Assembly (NCBI GenBank): GCA_964464755.1 | Contig: CAYXGZ010000006.1 | Coordinates: 1-64,000 of the forward strand | Origin: CAYXGZ01 sp964464755 | GTDB lineage: Bacteria; Planctomycetota; MHYJ01; JACPRB01 | Length of the DNA stretch: 64,000 nt | Direction of reading: 5' to 3' | Shown here: positions 16,393-24,708 of the stretch, in pieces | How positions within the stretch are numbered: position 1 is the first letter of the stretch | Layout of the letters: every line of letters begins with the position of its first letter | Translations under genes and position numbers: made by a program | The notes under the pieces: model-generated | Told to the model about the DNA's origin: nothing | Databases searched by the model: none | Seen by the model: the letters and a program-made list of their open reading frames with translations, nothing else

Positions 16393-17687
16393 TTGACCCC
16401 GGGGATCTCGTCGAGCCACCACGAGAGCCGGTAGGCGGCGGCGCGGGCCATCCGGCTGTCCTTCGCCTTCGCGAGCTCCTCGTAGGCGGCCTTCGCCGCG
16501 GTCCGGTCCCCCGTCTCGAGCGCGCGCGCCTCGAGGAACTTCGCGCGCCGGGCGATCTCGTCGCCCTGCTTCTTCTCGAGCCCGCGGAGCTTGTCGGCCC
16601 AGGGCTTCGCGCCGTCCGGGAAGGCGTCGGCCACCGCGCGCATCCGGGCCCACGACTCGACGTCGAAGGGCTTCTTCTTCGCGAGGCCCTCGGCGAGGCG
16701 GCCCTCGAGCCTCTTGAGCTCGACCGGCGCCCACTTCTCCACGGCCTTGCGCAGCTCGATCGCGCGCTTGCGCAGCTTCTCCTCGGTTTCCTTCGCCTCG
16801 AGCGGCTTGAGCTCGTCCATCGCGTCCTTCCAGCGTCCGGCCTTGAGCTTCCGGACGACGGAGGCCAGCTCGCCGGGCTCGGCGGGCGTCGGGGGGTCGT
16901 TCGGCCCCGCGAGCGCGATCATCGAGTCGCGGATGACCTTGTGGCAGCGCTCGTTGACGGAGTGCTCCATGCCGGGGATCTCGTGGTACTCGCAGCGGAG
17001 GCCGAAGCGGAGGAGCTCGTTGGCGAACTCGCGGACGCCCTGGACGACGTTGATGCTGCCGAGGACGGCGGTCTCCTTCTCCCCGACCATGCAGACGTAG
17101 GGCACGTCGGGGTATACCTCCTTGCGGTGGGCGCTGGCCATCCCGCCGTTGAAGAAGAGGCCGCGGAACGGCATGGACTCCGGCTCGTCCTTGAACCAGC
17201 GGTAGGCCCACTGGCCGATGACGCCCGCGCCCATGGAGAAGCCCTGGAGGTAGACCTGGTCGGGGTCGACGGGCTGCTCCTTGAGGGTCTTGTCCAGCAG
17301 CCAGCGGAAGGCGTTGCGCGTGACCTCGGGCCCCCAGCCCTCGGAGCCCATCTTCGCCTCCTTCTGGTACTGGCAGGCGATGACGAACACGGGGTAGTCC
17401 TTCGAGGAGACGTTCGAGAGGTTGCGGTGCCGGCCCTCCGCTCCGTCGCCGTTGCCGTGGAACACGTAGAGCAACGGGTAGCGGCGGCCCGGCTGCACCC
17501 CCTCGGGGGAGAAGAGGTACGCGTTCATCCCCGTCGCGCCCTCGACCTCCACCGGGAACTTCGAGTACTTCCCCGGCGGGTTGACGGCCGGCGGCGACTC
17601 GTCGCCGCCCCCGCAGCCCTCCTGGATCGGGAGCTCGCCCGCCGAGGCGAGGGACGCGGCGAGCAGGACGGCGGCCAGGATTCGCAT
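16389..17687 (-). CDS. Secreted alpha/beta-hydrolase (esterase) with helical C-terminus
   Basis: A 432-aa protein with signal peptide (about 1-16) and an esterase/dienelactone-hydrolase-type domain: oxyanion segment VFHGNG (75-80), nucleophile elbow GFS151MG, and a late His in PGMEHS. The last 170 residues are Lys/Glu/Ala-rich helices of unknown role. Start set by GGAGG 8 nt before the ATG. First gene of the long minus-strand series; a 58-bp divergent intergenic region separates it from the peptidase at 17746. Substrate unknown; similar proteins hydrolyse polyesters or carbohydrate esters. Confidence 0.8.
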   Translation of the reverse strand: MRILAAVLLAASLASAGELPIQEGCGGGDESPPAVNPPGKYSKFPVEVEGATGMNAYLFSPEGVQPGRRYPLLYVFHGNGDGAEGRHRNLSNVSSKDYPVFVIACQYQKEAKMGSEGWGPEVTRNAFRWLLDKTLKEQPVDPDQVYLQGFSMGAGVIGQWAYRWFKDEPESMPFRGLFFNGGMASAHRKEVYPDVPYVCMVGEKETAVLGSINVVQGVREFANELLRFGLRCEYHEIPGMEHSVNERCHKVIRDSMIALAGPNDPPTPAEPGELASVVRKLKAGRWKDAMDELKPLEAKETEEKLRKRAIELRKAVEKWAPVELKRLEGRLAEGLAKKKPFDVESWARMRAVADAFPDGAKPWADKLRGLEKKQGDEIARRAKFLEARALETGDRTAAKAAYEELAKAKDSRMARAAAYRLSWWLDEIPGVK

Positions 17688-17745
17688 GCGGAGCGCCTCC
17701 GAATCGGAAACCGGGGACCCGGGACGGGTGTTATCTTAAGCGATC

Positions 17746-19101
17746 ATGAAACACCTGCTGCTGCTCCTCGTGTGCGCGCTTCCGCTGGCGGCCCAGGAGC
17801 CGGTTCCCGCGAAGTCGCCGGACGAGGCGTCGAACCTCGCCCTGCCCCCGGGGCTGCCGGCGGCCGCGGAGGAGGCCCTCAAGAAGGGGCTGGCGACGAT
17901 GGACGAGGCGCGCCGCAAGCCGGCGGACGCCGTGGACCTCGCCGAGCAGGCCATCGAGTCCTTCCGCAAGGCGGAGCGGATGAACGGCAAGGCCTTCGCG
18001 CTCTGCTCCTACCACCTCGGCATCGCCCACCAGTGGACCAAGGAGTACAAGGAGGCGCAACGCCGCCTCGAGCGCGCCCTCGAGCTGAACCCGAAGTTCC
18101 ACGAGGCCCTCGTCGAGCTGGGCGACGTGTTCGCGTGGCAGAAGTCCTTCCCCGCGGCGATCAAGACCTACGACCGCGCGATCGCGATGAAGCCCGATTT
18201 CGCCGTCGCGCACCTGAGCAAGGCCCTCTCCCTCTGCCGGACGGGCGAGTTCGCGAAGGCGGCGGCGGCCTGCGAGAAGGCGGGCGAGCTCGATCCGAAG
18301 CTGGGCGCGGCGAAGGCCGTCGGGAGGATCTGCGAGCACGAGGTCAAGGGGCCCGGGTGGGCGAAGACGTTCACGAAGGAGAGCGAGCACTTCCTCGTGA
18401 TGACGGACGCGGACCAGAAATCCGCGGACTGGATCTCCGGGCACGTGGAGCTCATCTACGCGAAGTACAACAAGGTCTTCCCGCCGATCCCGAAGGGCAA
18501 GGACAAGTTCCGCGTCATCCTCTTCGCGGACCACAAGGGGTACATGGACTACGGCTCGCCCCCGGGGACGGGCGGCTACTACCAGTCGCTGACGCGGAAG
18601 CTCGTGCTGTACAAGCAGCCCAAGGACGCGGACACGATCCTCGTGACGTACCACGAGGCGTTCCACCAGTACCTGGACTACTACCTCAGCGACGCGCCGC
18701 AGTGGTTCAACGAGGGGCACGGGGACTACTTCGGGCCCATGACCTGGAACGAGAAGACGCGGCAGATGGACGTGCACACGAACTCGTGGCGCTTCGACCT
18801 GGTCAAGGCGGGGATCCGCGCCAACAAGGTCCAGTCGTTCCCGAAGATCATGACCATGACCCAGGGGGAGCTCTACGACAAGGAGACCGTGGGAATGAAC
18901 TACGCCCAGTCCTGGGCGATGGTCTACTTCTTCTGGCACTACGAGAACGGCAAGTACGCCAAGTACCTGCAGGAGTACTTCAAGGAGCTCATGAAGGGCG
19001 AGGGGCTGCGAGGCGCCTACAACGACGTCTTCGGCAAGGCGCCCATGGCCCAGATCGAGCAGGAGTGGCGGGACTACATCCTCGCCCTCAAGGCGGGCTA
19101 A
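17746..19101 (+). CDS. Secreted TPR/HExxH metallopeptidase (third member)
   Basis: A 451-aa protein with a signal peptide (MKHLLLLLVCALPLAAQ), TPR repeats (about 75-195) and a gluzincin domain with H303-E-A-F-H307 and Glu ligand E323 (WFNEG). It is a shorter relative of the two membrane-anchored peptidases, lacking the membrane helix, linker and jelly-roll part, and is transcribed divergently from their operon. TTATCTT at 17731-17737, 8 nt before the ATG, may be its -10 element. DUF1570-like family. Confidence 0.8.
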   Translation: MKHLLLLLVCALPLAAQEPVPAKSPDEASNLALPPGLPAAAEEALKKGLATMDEARRKPADAVDLAEQAIESFRKAERMNGKAFALCSYHLGIAHQWTKEYKEAQRRLERALELNPKFHEALVELGDVFAWQKSFPAAIKTYDRAIAMKPDFAVAHLSKALSLCRTGEFAKAAAACEKAGELDPKLGAAKAVGRICEHEVKGPGWAKTFTKESEHFLVMTDADQKSADWISGHVELIYAKYNKVFPPIPKGKDKFRVILFADHKGYMDYGSPPGTGGYYQSLTRKLVLYKQPKDADTILVTYHEAFHQYLDYYLSDAPQWFNEGHGDYFGPMTWNEKTRQMDVHTNSWRFDLVKAGIRANKVQSFPKIMTMTQGELYDKETVGMNYAQSWAMVYFFWHYENGKYAKYLQEYFKELMKGEGLRGAYNDVFGKAPMAQIEQEWRDYILALKAG

Positions 19102-19108
19102 CCGGGGC

Positions 19109-19137
19109 TTGCCGGGGACCGATCCTCCCCCTATATT
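19109..19137 (+). promoter_or_regulatory. Sigma-70-type promoter of the PrsW-like gene
   Basis: TTGCCG (19109-19114), a 17-nt spacer, and TATATT (19132-19137). The predicted transcription start is about 6 nt before the ATG at 19148, so the mRNA should be leaderless or nearly so. No ribosome binding site is visible. Confidence 0.6.
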
Positions 19138-19147
19138 TTTCACCTTC

Positions 19148-20308
19148 ATGCCCAGCGCCACCTGCAAGTCCTGCACCACCGCGTTCGAGGTCGAGGGCAC
19201 GACCGGCCCCTGCCCGCGCTGCGGCGAGGTCGTCACCGTCGACCTCTCCGTCAAGGTGCTCTGCTCCTGCGGCACGACGCTGAAGGCGCCGGCCAAGATG
19301 CGCGGTCGCGTCATCCGCTGCCCCAAGTGCACGAAGTCGGTCGCGATCCCGCGCGGGGACGAGGCGGAGCAGGCCCGGACCGTGAACGTCGCGGCGCACA
19401 TCCTGCGCTGGGCCTTCGCGGCGGCGCTGGTCCCGCTGCTCGTCGCGGACCACCGGGCCGAGAAGAACATCCGGGACCAGCTGACGCGGGACGTCGGCAA
19501 CCTCGTGACCTCGAAGGAGGACAAGGAGGCCGCGCAGGCGGCGACGCGCCTGAAGGAGAAGGTGGCGCTGCTGCCCGCGAAGAAGATCGGGACGGCCCAC
19601 CTGCCGATCGGGGCGACCGCGCCGTTCATCTACGCTGGCATCTCGCTGGCGGCCCTGCTCGGGTTCTGCCTCTTCGCGTTCCGGTCGAAGGGCTCCGACC
19701 CCCTGGGCGCGGCGGGGGCGGCGGCCGTGGCGCTGCTCGCCGGCGCGGGGGCGGGGCTGCTCGTCACCGTGATCTTCCCCGCGCCGGTGGAGATGCCGGG
19801 CGGGGCCAGGACGCTGGCGGCGGCGGCCCTGGCCGCCGTGCTCGCCGAGACGGCGAAGTCCTTCGCGGCCGTGCGCATCCTGCGCAGCGGCCAGCCGACC
19901 CGGGGCAGCGCGGTGACCCTGGCCGCGGTGGCCGCGGGCCTGGGCTACGGGGTGGGCGAGAGCGCGATGGTCTCGATCAACTGGCTGAACGGCTCGGCGT
20001 ACGCGGGCTCCTACGTCATCCACTTCATCTCGACGCCCGCGCTCCACGCGGCCTGGGCCGGCATGGCGGCCCTGATCTTCTGGCGGAAGCGCGAGGGGCT
20101 GCGCTCGGATTCGTGGATGGGCACCTGGATCCAGGGCGCCGGCGCGGCGATGGTGCTGAACCTGCTCTTCGGGTGGTTCCTGGAAACCGACGCGCAGATC
20201 CTGTCGCTCGTGGCCGGGCTGGCGTCCTTCGGCGCGTTCCACGTCCTGCACTACCTGACCGAGGCGCAGGAGTTCGAGGAATCCGGCCCGACGACGATCC
20301 AGGTCTAG
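19148..20308 (+). CDS. PrsW-like intramembrane metalloprotease with zinc ribbons
   Basis: A 386-aa protein. Residues 1-65 hold two zinc-ribbon-like elements (C6/C9/C22/C25 and C39/C41/C58/C61). Then come about eight membrane helices with the conserved features of PrsW/CPBP-type proteases: AE234TAK, YGVGE271SAM and H292 with H300 (VIHFISTPALHAAW). PrsW cleaves anti-sigma factors in Bacillus; a regulatory role is plausible but unproven. ATG 19148 was chosen over an in-frame ATG at 19109 because the promoter lies between them. The ribbon-protease combination is unusual. Confidence 0.75.
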   Translation: MPSATCKSCTTAFEVEGTTGPCPRCGEVVTVDLSVKVLCSCGTTLKAPAKMRGRVIRCPKCTKSVAIPRGDEAEQARTVNVAAHILRWAFAAALVPLLVADHRAEKNIRDQLTRDVGNLVTSKEDKEAAQAATRLKEKVALLPAKKIGTAHLPIGATAPFIYAGISLAALLGFCLFAFRSKGSDPLGAAGAAAVALLAGAGAGLLVTVIFPAPVEMPGGARTLAAAALAAVLAETAKSFAAVRILRSGQPTRGSAVTLAAVAAGLGYGVGESAMVSINWLNGSAYAGSYVIHFISTPALHAAWAGMAALIFWRKREGLRSDSWMGTWIQGAGAAMVLNLLFGWFLETDAQILSLVAGLASFGAFHVLHYLTEAQEFEESGPTTIQV

Positions 20309-20317
20309 CGCCCGGCC

Positions 20318-21298
20318 CTACGACTTCCGGTCCTCCTCGAACTCCAGCAGCTCGTCGAGCCGCTTGCGGAGGGCCGCGACGAACTCCACCCCCGGCGCCG
20401 CCTCCTTGCGGATCAGCTTCAGCAGCTCGACGGCGCGCTCGTCGCTCATCACGATCACGTCGAAGACCTGCTGGGCGGAGGCCCCGCCCTCGCGGGCGGG
20501 AGCGGCGGCGAAGTGGGCGTCGACCGCCTCGCGGATCGACTTGAGGGAGTCGTACCACCAGGGGCGGTGGTTCTCGATCAGGCGCTTGAGGTTGTCCAGG
20601 GCGGGCGCGAGCATCGTGGCGCGCTCGTGGTCCTTCAGGCGGGCGCCCTGGAGCAGGGCCTGGCGGGCGGCGGCCTCGTCGAGGTAGATCGCGCGGCCGA
20701 CCTGCCAGGGCTCGTAGCCGTCCTTGAGGTCCGGGAAGATCTCGCGGGCCACCGAGGCGAGGCTGAGCGCGTCGATCTCGGTGCCGAGCTCCTCGAGGTC
20801 CTTGATCTCGTCGTCTGCCGGGACGATGACGATCGGCAGCAGGCGCGTGGGGGTCTCGCTGCCCTGGGGGACGGGGATCTCGGGCTCGGGGAGCGGTTCG
20901 ACGGGCGCCTCGGCGCCGCGCTTGTGGGCCATCGCGGCGCGGATCTTCTCCTCGAGAGCCTGCAGGTCGGCGTCCTGGCCGGGCGCGTAGCCCGGGGTGA
21001 CGGCCTTCTTCGCGGCCTCCGCCGCCTCGGCGGCCTGCCGGCGCTCCTGCTCCTCGGCCTCCTTGCGCGCGGCCGCCTCGAGGGCCTCGCGGCGCTTCCT
21101 GCGCATGGCCTCGAGGCCGCCCCCCTCGATCAGGCCCTCCATGGAGTCGCCGAGGAAGCGCCGGGTCTCGGCGCTGCGGCAGTACATGATCTTCTCCATG
21201 ATGGAGATGATCTGCGGCGTGCGGCCCGGGAGGTCCAGGACCTCCGCGAGGGCGGCCCGCGCCTCGTCCATGGTCCGGATGATGGGAGAGGGGCTCAT
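20318..21298 (-). CDS. Hypothetical protein, coiled coil and acidic linker
   Basis: A 326-aa protein of unknown family. A helical N-terminal region (1-70), a Glu/Ala/Arg coiled coil (about 70-110), a Pro/Glu-rich linker (125-155) and a helical C-terminal half. No signal peptide, membrane helix or catalytic motif seen. ATG 21298 is preferred; an in-frame TTG at 21322 would add eight residues, and neither has a clear ribosome binding site. Convergent with the PrsW-like gene. Confidence 0.65.
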   Translation of the reverse strand: MSPSPIIRTMDEARAALAEVLDLPGRTPQIISIMEKIMYCRSAETRRFLGDSMEGLIEGGGLEAMRRKRREALEAAARKEAEEQERRQAAEAAEAAKKAVTPGYAPGQDADLQALEEKIRAAMAHKRGAEAPVEPLPEPEIPVPQGSETPTRLLPIVIVPADDEIKDLEELGTEIDALSLASVAREIFPDLKDGYEPWQVGRAIYLDEAAARQALLQGARLKDHERATMLAPALDNLKRLIENHRPWWYDSLKSIREAVDAHFAAAPAREGGASAQQVFDVIVMSDERAVELLKLIRKEAAPGVEFVAALRKRLDELLEFEEDRKS

Positions 21299-21399
21299 GG
21301 CTGTGGGGTTCGGCTGACTCAAGTGTACCGCCCCGCCCGCGAAACGGAAGGAATTCAGATTCGTCGGGGGTGTGGACGATGATGGGGTAGTCGGCTAAG

Positions 21400-22089
21400 A
21401 TGAACCGACACGAGGAGACCCCCTTGGGCGGAACTTTGTTCTTCACGGTCCAGCAGGCGTCCAAGATCTGCGAGCTTCCCGAGCCCGCGATGCAGCAGTA
21501 CATCCAGTCGGGGGAGCTGATCGCCTCCTTCAACCAGGCGGCGATGAACTACCTCATCCTCCAGGACGACCTGATCGCGTTCATGAAGGGCCGGAAGATG
21601 TTCGCCCAGATGCAGAAGCTCCTGGTCCACCGGGTCCTCGTCGTGGACCGCGACCAGAACACGACCTTCATCCTCAAGACCGAGCTGGAGCGCGGCGGCA
21701 AGGTCATGGTCCGCATCGCCACGAGCACCAAGGACGTCGAGCTCTCCCTCGACGCGAACGTGCCGGACGTCATGACGATGCACCTCGCGGCCGTCCAGCG
21801 CCAGCAGGACAACCTCGCGGGCGTCCTCCGCCGCTGCCGCGAGACGCGGCCCACGAAGCTCATCCTCTACCACAACCAGCCCGACGTCCTCGTGAAGAAC
21901 GACGAGGCGACGCAGAAGCTCGTGAACTACCTGAAGGTCGACGCGCTCGTCAGCGTCGCCTCGGGGAACAAGGCCCTCATCATGAAGATCGAGGAGGCCC
22001 TGGGCATCGTCCGCCAGACCCGGGTCTACAAGCCGCCGTTCGGCGCCGCCCCGCCGGCCGCCCCGCCCCCTCCCCCGCCGCCCCGCTAG
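21400..22089 (+). CDS. HTH (excisionase-like) protein with degenerate receiver domain
   Basis: A 229-aa protein. Residues 14-66 (FTVQQASKICELPEPAMQQ and onward) look like a MerR/excisionase-type winged helix. Residues 77-203 follow a CheY-like pattern (HRVLVVDRDQN, then PDVMTMHLAA) with acidic residues D83/D85, but the place of the phospho-accepting Asp is taken by Met/Thr (about 125-127), so it is probably a pseudo-receiver. The C-terminus is Pro-rich. In planctomycetes similar DNA-binding/receiver fusions exist; the target is unknown. Possibly a phosphorylation-independent regulator. Confidence 0.65.
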   Translation: MNRHEETPLGGTLFFTVQQASKICELPEPAMQQYIQSGELIASFNQAAMNYLILQDDLIAFMKGRKMFAQMQKLLVHRVLVVDRDQNTTFILKTELERGGKVMVRIATSTKDVELSLDANVPDVMTMHLAAVQRQQDNLAGVLRRCRETRPTKLILYHNQPDVLVKNDEATQKLVNYLKVDALVSVASGNKALIMKIEEALGIVRQTRVYKPPFGAAPPAAPPPPPPPR

Positions 22090-22101
22090 TCGACCGGTTC
22101 C

Positions 22102-22130
22102 TTTCCACCCGCCGGGCACCGCCGTATAAT
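22102..22130 (+). promoter_or_regulatory. Sigma-70-type promoter of the SDR gene
   Basis: TTTCCA (22102-22107), a 17-nt spacer and a perfect TATAAT (22125-22130). The ATG begins 8 nt after the -10 element, which predicts a leaderless transcript. Confidence 0.6.
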
Positions 22131-22138
22131 CGGCGCCG

Positions 22139-22888
22139 ATGAAACTCCCCGGCCGCGTCGCGCTCGTCACCGGCGGATCCAGCGGCATCGGCCGCGCCGT
22201 CGGACGCCGGTTCGCCTCCGAGGGCGCGAAGGTCTGCTTCGTCGGCCGCCGCGAGGAGCGCCTTCGCGAGGCCGCGGGGGCCGAAGGCGCCTGGTGCGCC
22301 GCGGACGTCCGGCGCCCCGCCGACTGCGCCCGGGCCGTCGAGGCCTGCGTCTCCCGCTTCGGCGCGATCGACATCCTCGTCAACGCCGCGGGAGTCATCG
22401 GCAACGACGGAATCCTCGACGCCAAGCCCGCGGAGTGGCGGCGCATCATGGACTCCAACGTCGAGACCGTCTACGAGATGACCCGCGCGGCCGCCCCCCA
22501 CCTCGCCAAGCGGCGAGGCGGCTCCATCCTGAACCTGAGCTCCGTGACCAGCCTGCGCCCCTTCCCCAACCTGCTCGCGTACTGCGCGAGCAAGGCGGCG
22601 GTCGACATGATGACGAAGTGCATGGCGCTCGAGTTCGCGCCGCACGGCGTCCGCGTCAACTCGATCAACCCCGGCGTCGTCGTCACCGAGCTCCACACGG
22701 TGACCGGCGCCGTGGCCGACTACCCGGCCTTCCTCGAGCGGGGCAAGGCGACGCACCCGCTCGGCCGGGTCGGGTCCACCGACGACATCGCGGCCCTCGC
22801 GCTCTTCCTGGCGAGCGACGAGGCCTCCTGGATCACCGGCCAGGTCCACGTGGCGGACGGCGGCCGGCAGCTGCTCAGCGCGCGTTGA
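22139..22888 (+). CDS. Short-chain dehydrogenase/reductase (SDR)
   Basis: A 249-aa classical SDR: Rossmann motif TGGSSGIG (11-18), NAAG, catalytic Ser in LNLSS, Y148-CAS-K152, and NPGVV after strand 6; all active-site residues are present. Cofactor and substrate cannot be fixed from sequence; close family members include 3-oxoacyl-ACP reductase-like and sugar/steroid dehydrogenases. It probably forms an operon with the small gene that starts 10 nt downstream. The ATG is fixed by the closely spaced promoter. Confidence 0.88.
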   Translation: MKLPGRVALVTGGSSGIGRAVGRRFASEGAKVCFVGRREERLREAAGAEGAWCAADVRRPADCARAVEACVSRFGAIDILVNAAGVIGNDGILDAKPAEWRRIMDSNVETVYEMTRAAAPHLAKRRGGSILNLSSVTSLRPFPNLLAYCASKAAVDMMTKCMALEFAPHGVRVNSINPGVVVTELHTVTGAVADYPAFLERGKATHPLGRVGSTDDIAALALFLASDEASWITGQVHVADGGRQLLSAR

Positions 22889-22898
22889 GGGGGAACCC

Positions 22899-23225
22899 AT
22901 GGTGACCATCGTGTTCGACAAGCCGAGGTCGATGAACCCCGAGGCGCTCGTGCGCGAGCTGCGGGGCTCCAGCCACTGCGCCGGCCTCGAGATCCTGCTC
23001 TGGGACGAGGAGATCACCGTCGAGGAGTCCAAGTCGGGCGACGAGCTCACGGTCAAGATCGACCCGTCGAAGCTGGAGATCAAGACGGAGGGCGCCAGCA
23101 AGGCGCTCGCCGAGAAGGTCGCGACCGCGCTGCAGGCCCAGGGCCTGCGCCGCCGCCCCCCGCCGGGCTCGGGCAAGGCGAAGAAGGCGCCCCGCCCGAC
23201 CGCCCCGCCCCCCGAGCGGCCCTGA
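22899..23225 (+). CDS. Small hypothetical protein with basic Pro-rich tail
   Basis: A 108-aa protein of unknown family. Residues 1-85 look like a compact alpha/beta fold (IVFDKPRSM, LEILLWDEE, LTVKIDPSKLEIKT), followed by a Lys/Arg/Pro tail. It has a ribosome binding site (GAGGGGGAACCC before the ATG) and lies 10 nt after the SDR. No signal peptide. Convergent with the M16 gene. Confidence 0.65.
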   Translation: MVTIVFDKPRSMNPEALVRELRGSSHCAGLEILLWDEEITVEESKSGDELTVKIDPSKLEIKTEGASKALAEKVATALQAQGLRRRPPPGSGKAKKAPRPTAPPPERP

Positions 23226-23228
23226 CGC

Positions 23229-24704
23229 CTACTTCGCCGGCCGCTTCAGCGTGAGCGGGTCCGGCAGCTCCAGGTCGACGACCGGCCCGAAGTCCTCCGG
23301 CTTCACCGCGTGCTGCCCGTCGCCCTTCTTCATCGCCTCGACGTCGCCGACGAAGAGCGCCACGAACTTCGAGGGCTGCATGTGCTCCTTCGCGCAGCGC
23401 CGCACGTCGGCCGCCGTCACCGCCGCGATCTTCTGGCGGTAGACCGAGTAGAAGTCCTTCGGGTACCCGTTGAACTCCGCCGAGGCGAACGTCGACGCGA
23501 TCCGCGCCGGCGTCGGAAAGAAGATCCCCGCGAAGCCCTCGAGGTAGAAGTTCTTCGCCGCGTCGAGCTCCTCGGGCGTGACGTCCTTCTCCTGCATGCG
23601 GGCGATCTCCTCGAGGCAGATCTTGCCCGCCCAGAGGCAGGACTCGCTGCGGCTCTGGTACTGGATCCGGAAGGCGCCCGTGTAGGCGATGCCGGGGCGG
23701 TAGTCGCTGCCCACGTCGTAGGCCAGGCCCTCGTCCGTCCGGACGCGGGCGACGAGGCGCGAGCTGAAGCCGCCGCCGCCGAGGATGTACGACATGATGC
23801 GGATCGGGAACGCGTCCGGGTGGTCGATGCGGATGCCGAGGTGGGCCAGGGTCACGCGGCCCTGGTTGACCTTGCCCTTGGCCGGGATGAAGTAGGCCCC
23901 GGGGACCGGGACGTGCTTCGGCTCCGGCACCTTCACGGTCTCGGCCTTCGCGACCGGCCAGTTGCCGAACGCGGATTCCAGCTTGGCGAGCAGCTCCTCG
24001 CGCCGGAAGTCCCCCGCCACGGCCATGATCATGTTCGCCGGGTGGAAGAAGCGGGCGTGGAAGGCCGCCAGGTCCTCGCGGGTGATCGAGGCCACCGAGT
24101 GCGAGGTCGGGTGCCGGTTGCTCGGGAAGTCGCCGTAGAGGAGCAGGTTCGACTCGCGGGCCTCGACGGCCTGCGCCGCGTCGTTGCGGGCCTTGAGGCG
24201 CTGGAGGACCTGCGCCTTGGCGAGGTCGAGCCGGTCCTGCGCGAACGCGGGGTTCGCCAGGAGGTCCGTGAAGACCGCCAGGCCCGCGTCGAGGTCCTTG
24301 CTCAGCACCGAGAGGCTCGCGGAGGCCTGCGTGTCGCCGACGCTGACGCCGGCCTGGGCGGCCAGGAACTCGAGCTCCTCGTCCACCTGCTCGGGCTTCC
24401 GGTTCTTCGTGCCGCCGACGCGCATCTGGCCGCCGACGAGCCCGGCGACGCCCTCCTTGCCCTCGGGCTCCCAGAAGGACCCCGCGCGGATGAGCACGCT
24501 GAGGTCGATTTTCGGGAGCGAGCGGTCCTCGACGGCGTAGACCACCATCCCGCACTGCAGCTGGGCGCGCAGCGGGCCGGGGTCCGGCACCTTGAACTCG
24601 GGGGCCTTGAACTTCAGCTGGTCCGGGTGGGCCGGGACGTCCTGGGCCCGGCCGGGGAGCGCCGCGAGCAGGGCCGCGGCGGCGATCAGGATGGCGTGCT
24701 TCAT
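23229..24704 (-). CDS. M16-family peptidase homologue, inactive-type subunit
   Basis: A 491-aa secreted M16B protein (signal peptide MKHAILIAAAALLAALPG). The place of the zinc motif HxxEH reads GLVGGQMRVGG, so the metal site is absent, as in the non-catalytic subunit of M16B pairs; the C-terminal R/Y region (YILGGGGFSSRL) that holds substrate is present. It starts 4 nt after the active partner's stop, fixing ATG 24704. The two likely form a periplasmic heterodimer that degrades peptides. Confidence 0.87.
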   Translation of the reverse strand: MKHAILIAAAALLAALPGRAQDVPAHPDQLKFKAPEFKVPDPGPLRAQLQCGMVVYAVEDRSLPKIDLSVLIRAGSFWEPEGKEGVAGLVGGQMRVGGTKNRKPEQVDEELEFLAAQAGVSVGDTQASASLSVLSKDLDAGLAVFTDLLANPAFAQDRLDLAKAQVLQRLKARNDAAQAVEARESNLLLYGDFPSNRHPTSHSVASITREDLAAFHARFFHPANMIMAVAGDFRREELLAKLESAFGNWPVAKAETVKVPEPKHVPVPGAYFIPAKGKVNQGRVTLAHLGIRIDHPDAFPIRIMSYILGGGGFSSRLVARVRTDEGLAYDVGSDYRPGIAYTGAFRIQYQSRSESCLWAGKICLEEIARMQEKDVTPEELDAAKNFYLEGFAGIFFPTPARIASTFASAEFNGYPKDFYSVYRQKIAAVTAADVRRCAKEHMQPSKFVALFVGDVEAMKKGDGQHAVKPEDFGPVVDLELPDPLTLKRPAK

Positions 24705-24708
24705 GGGA

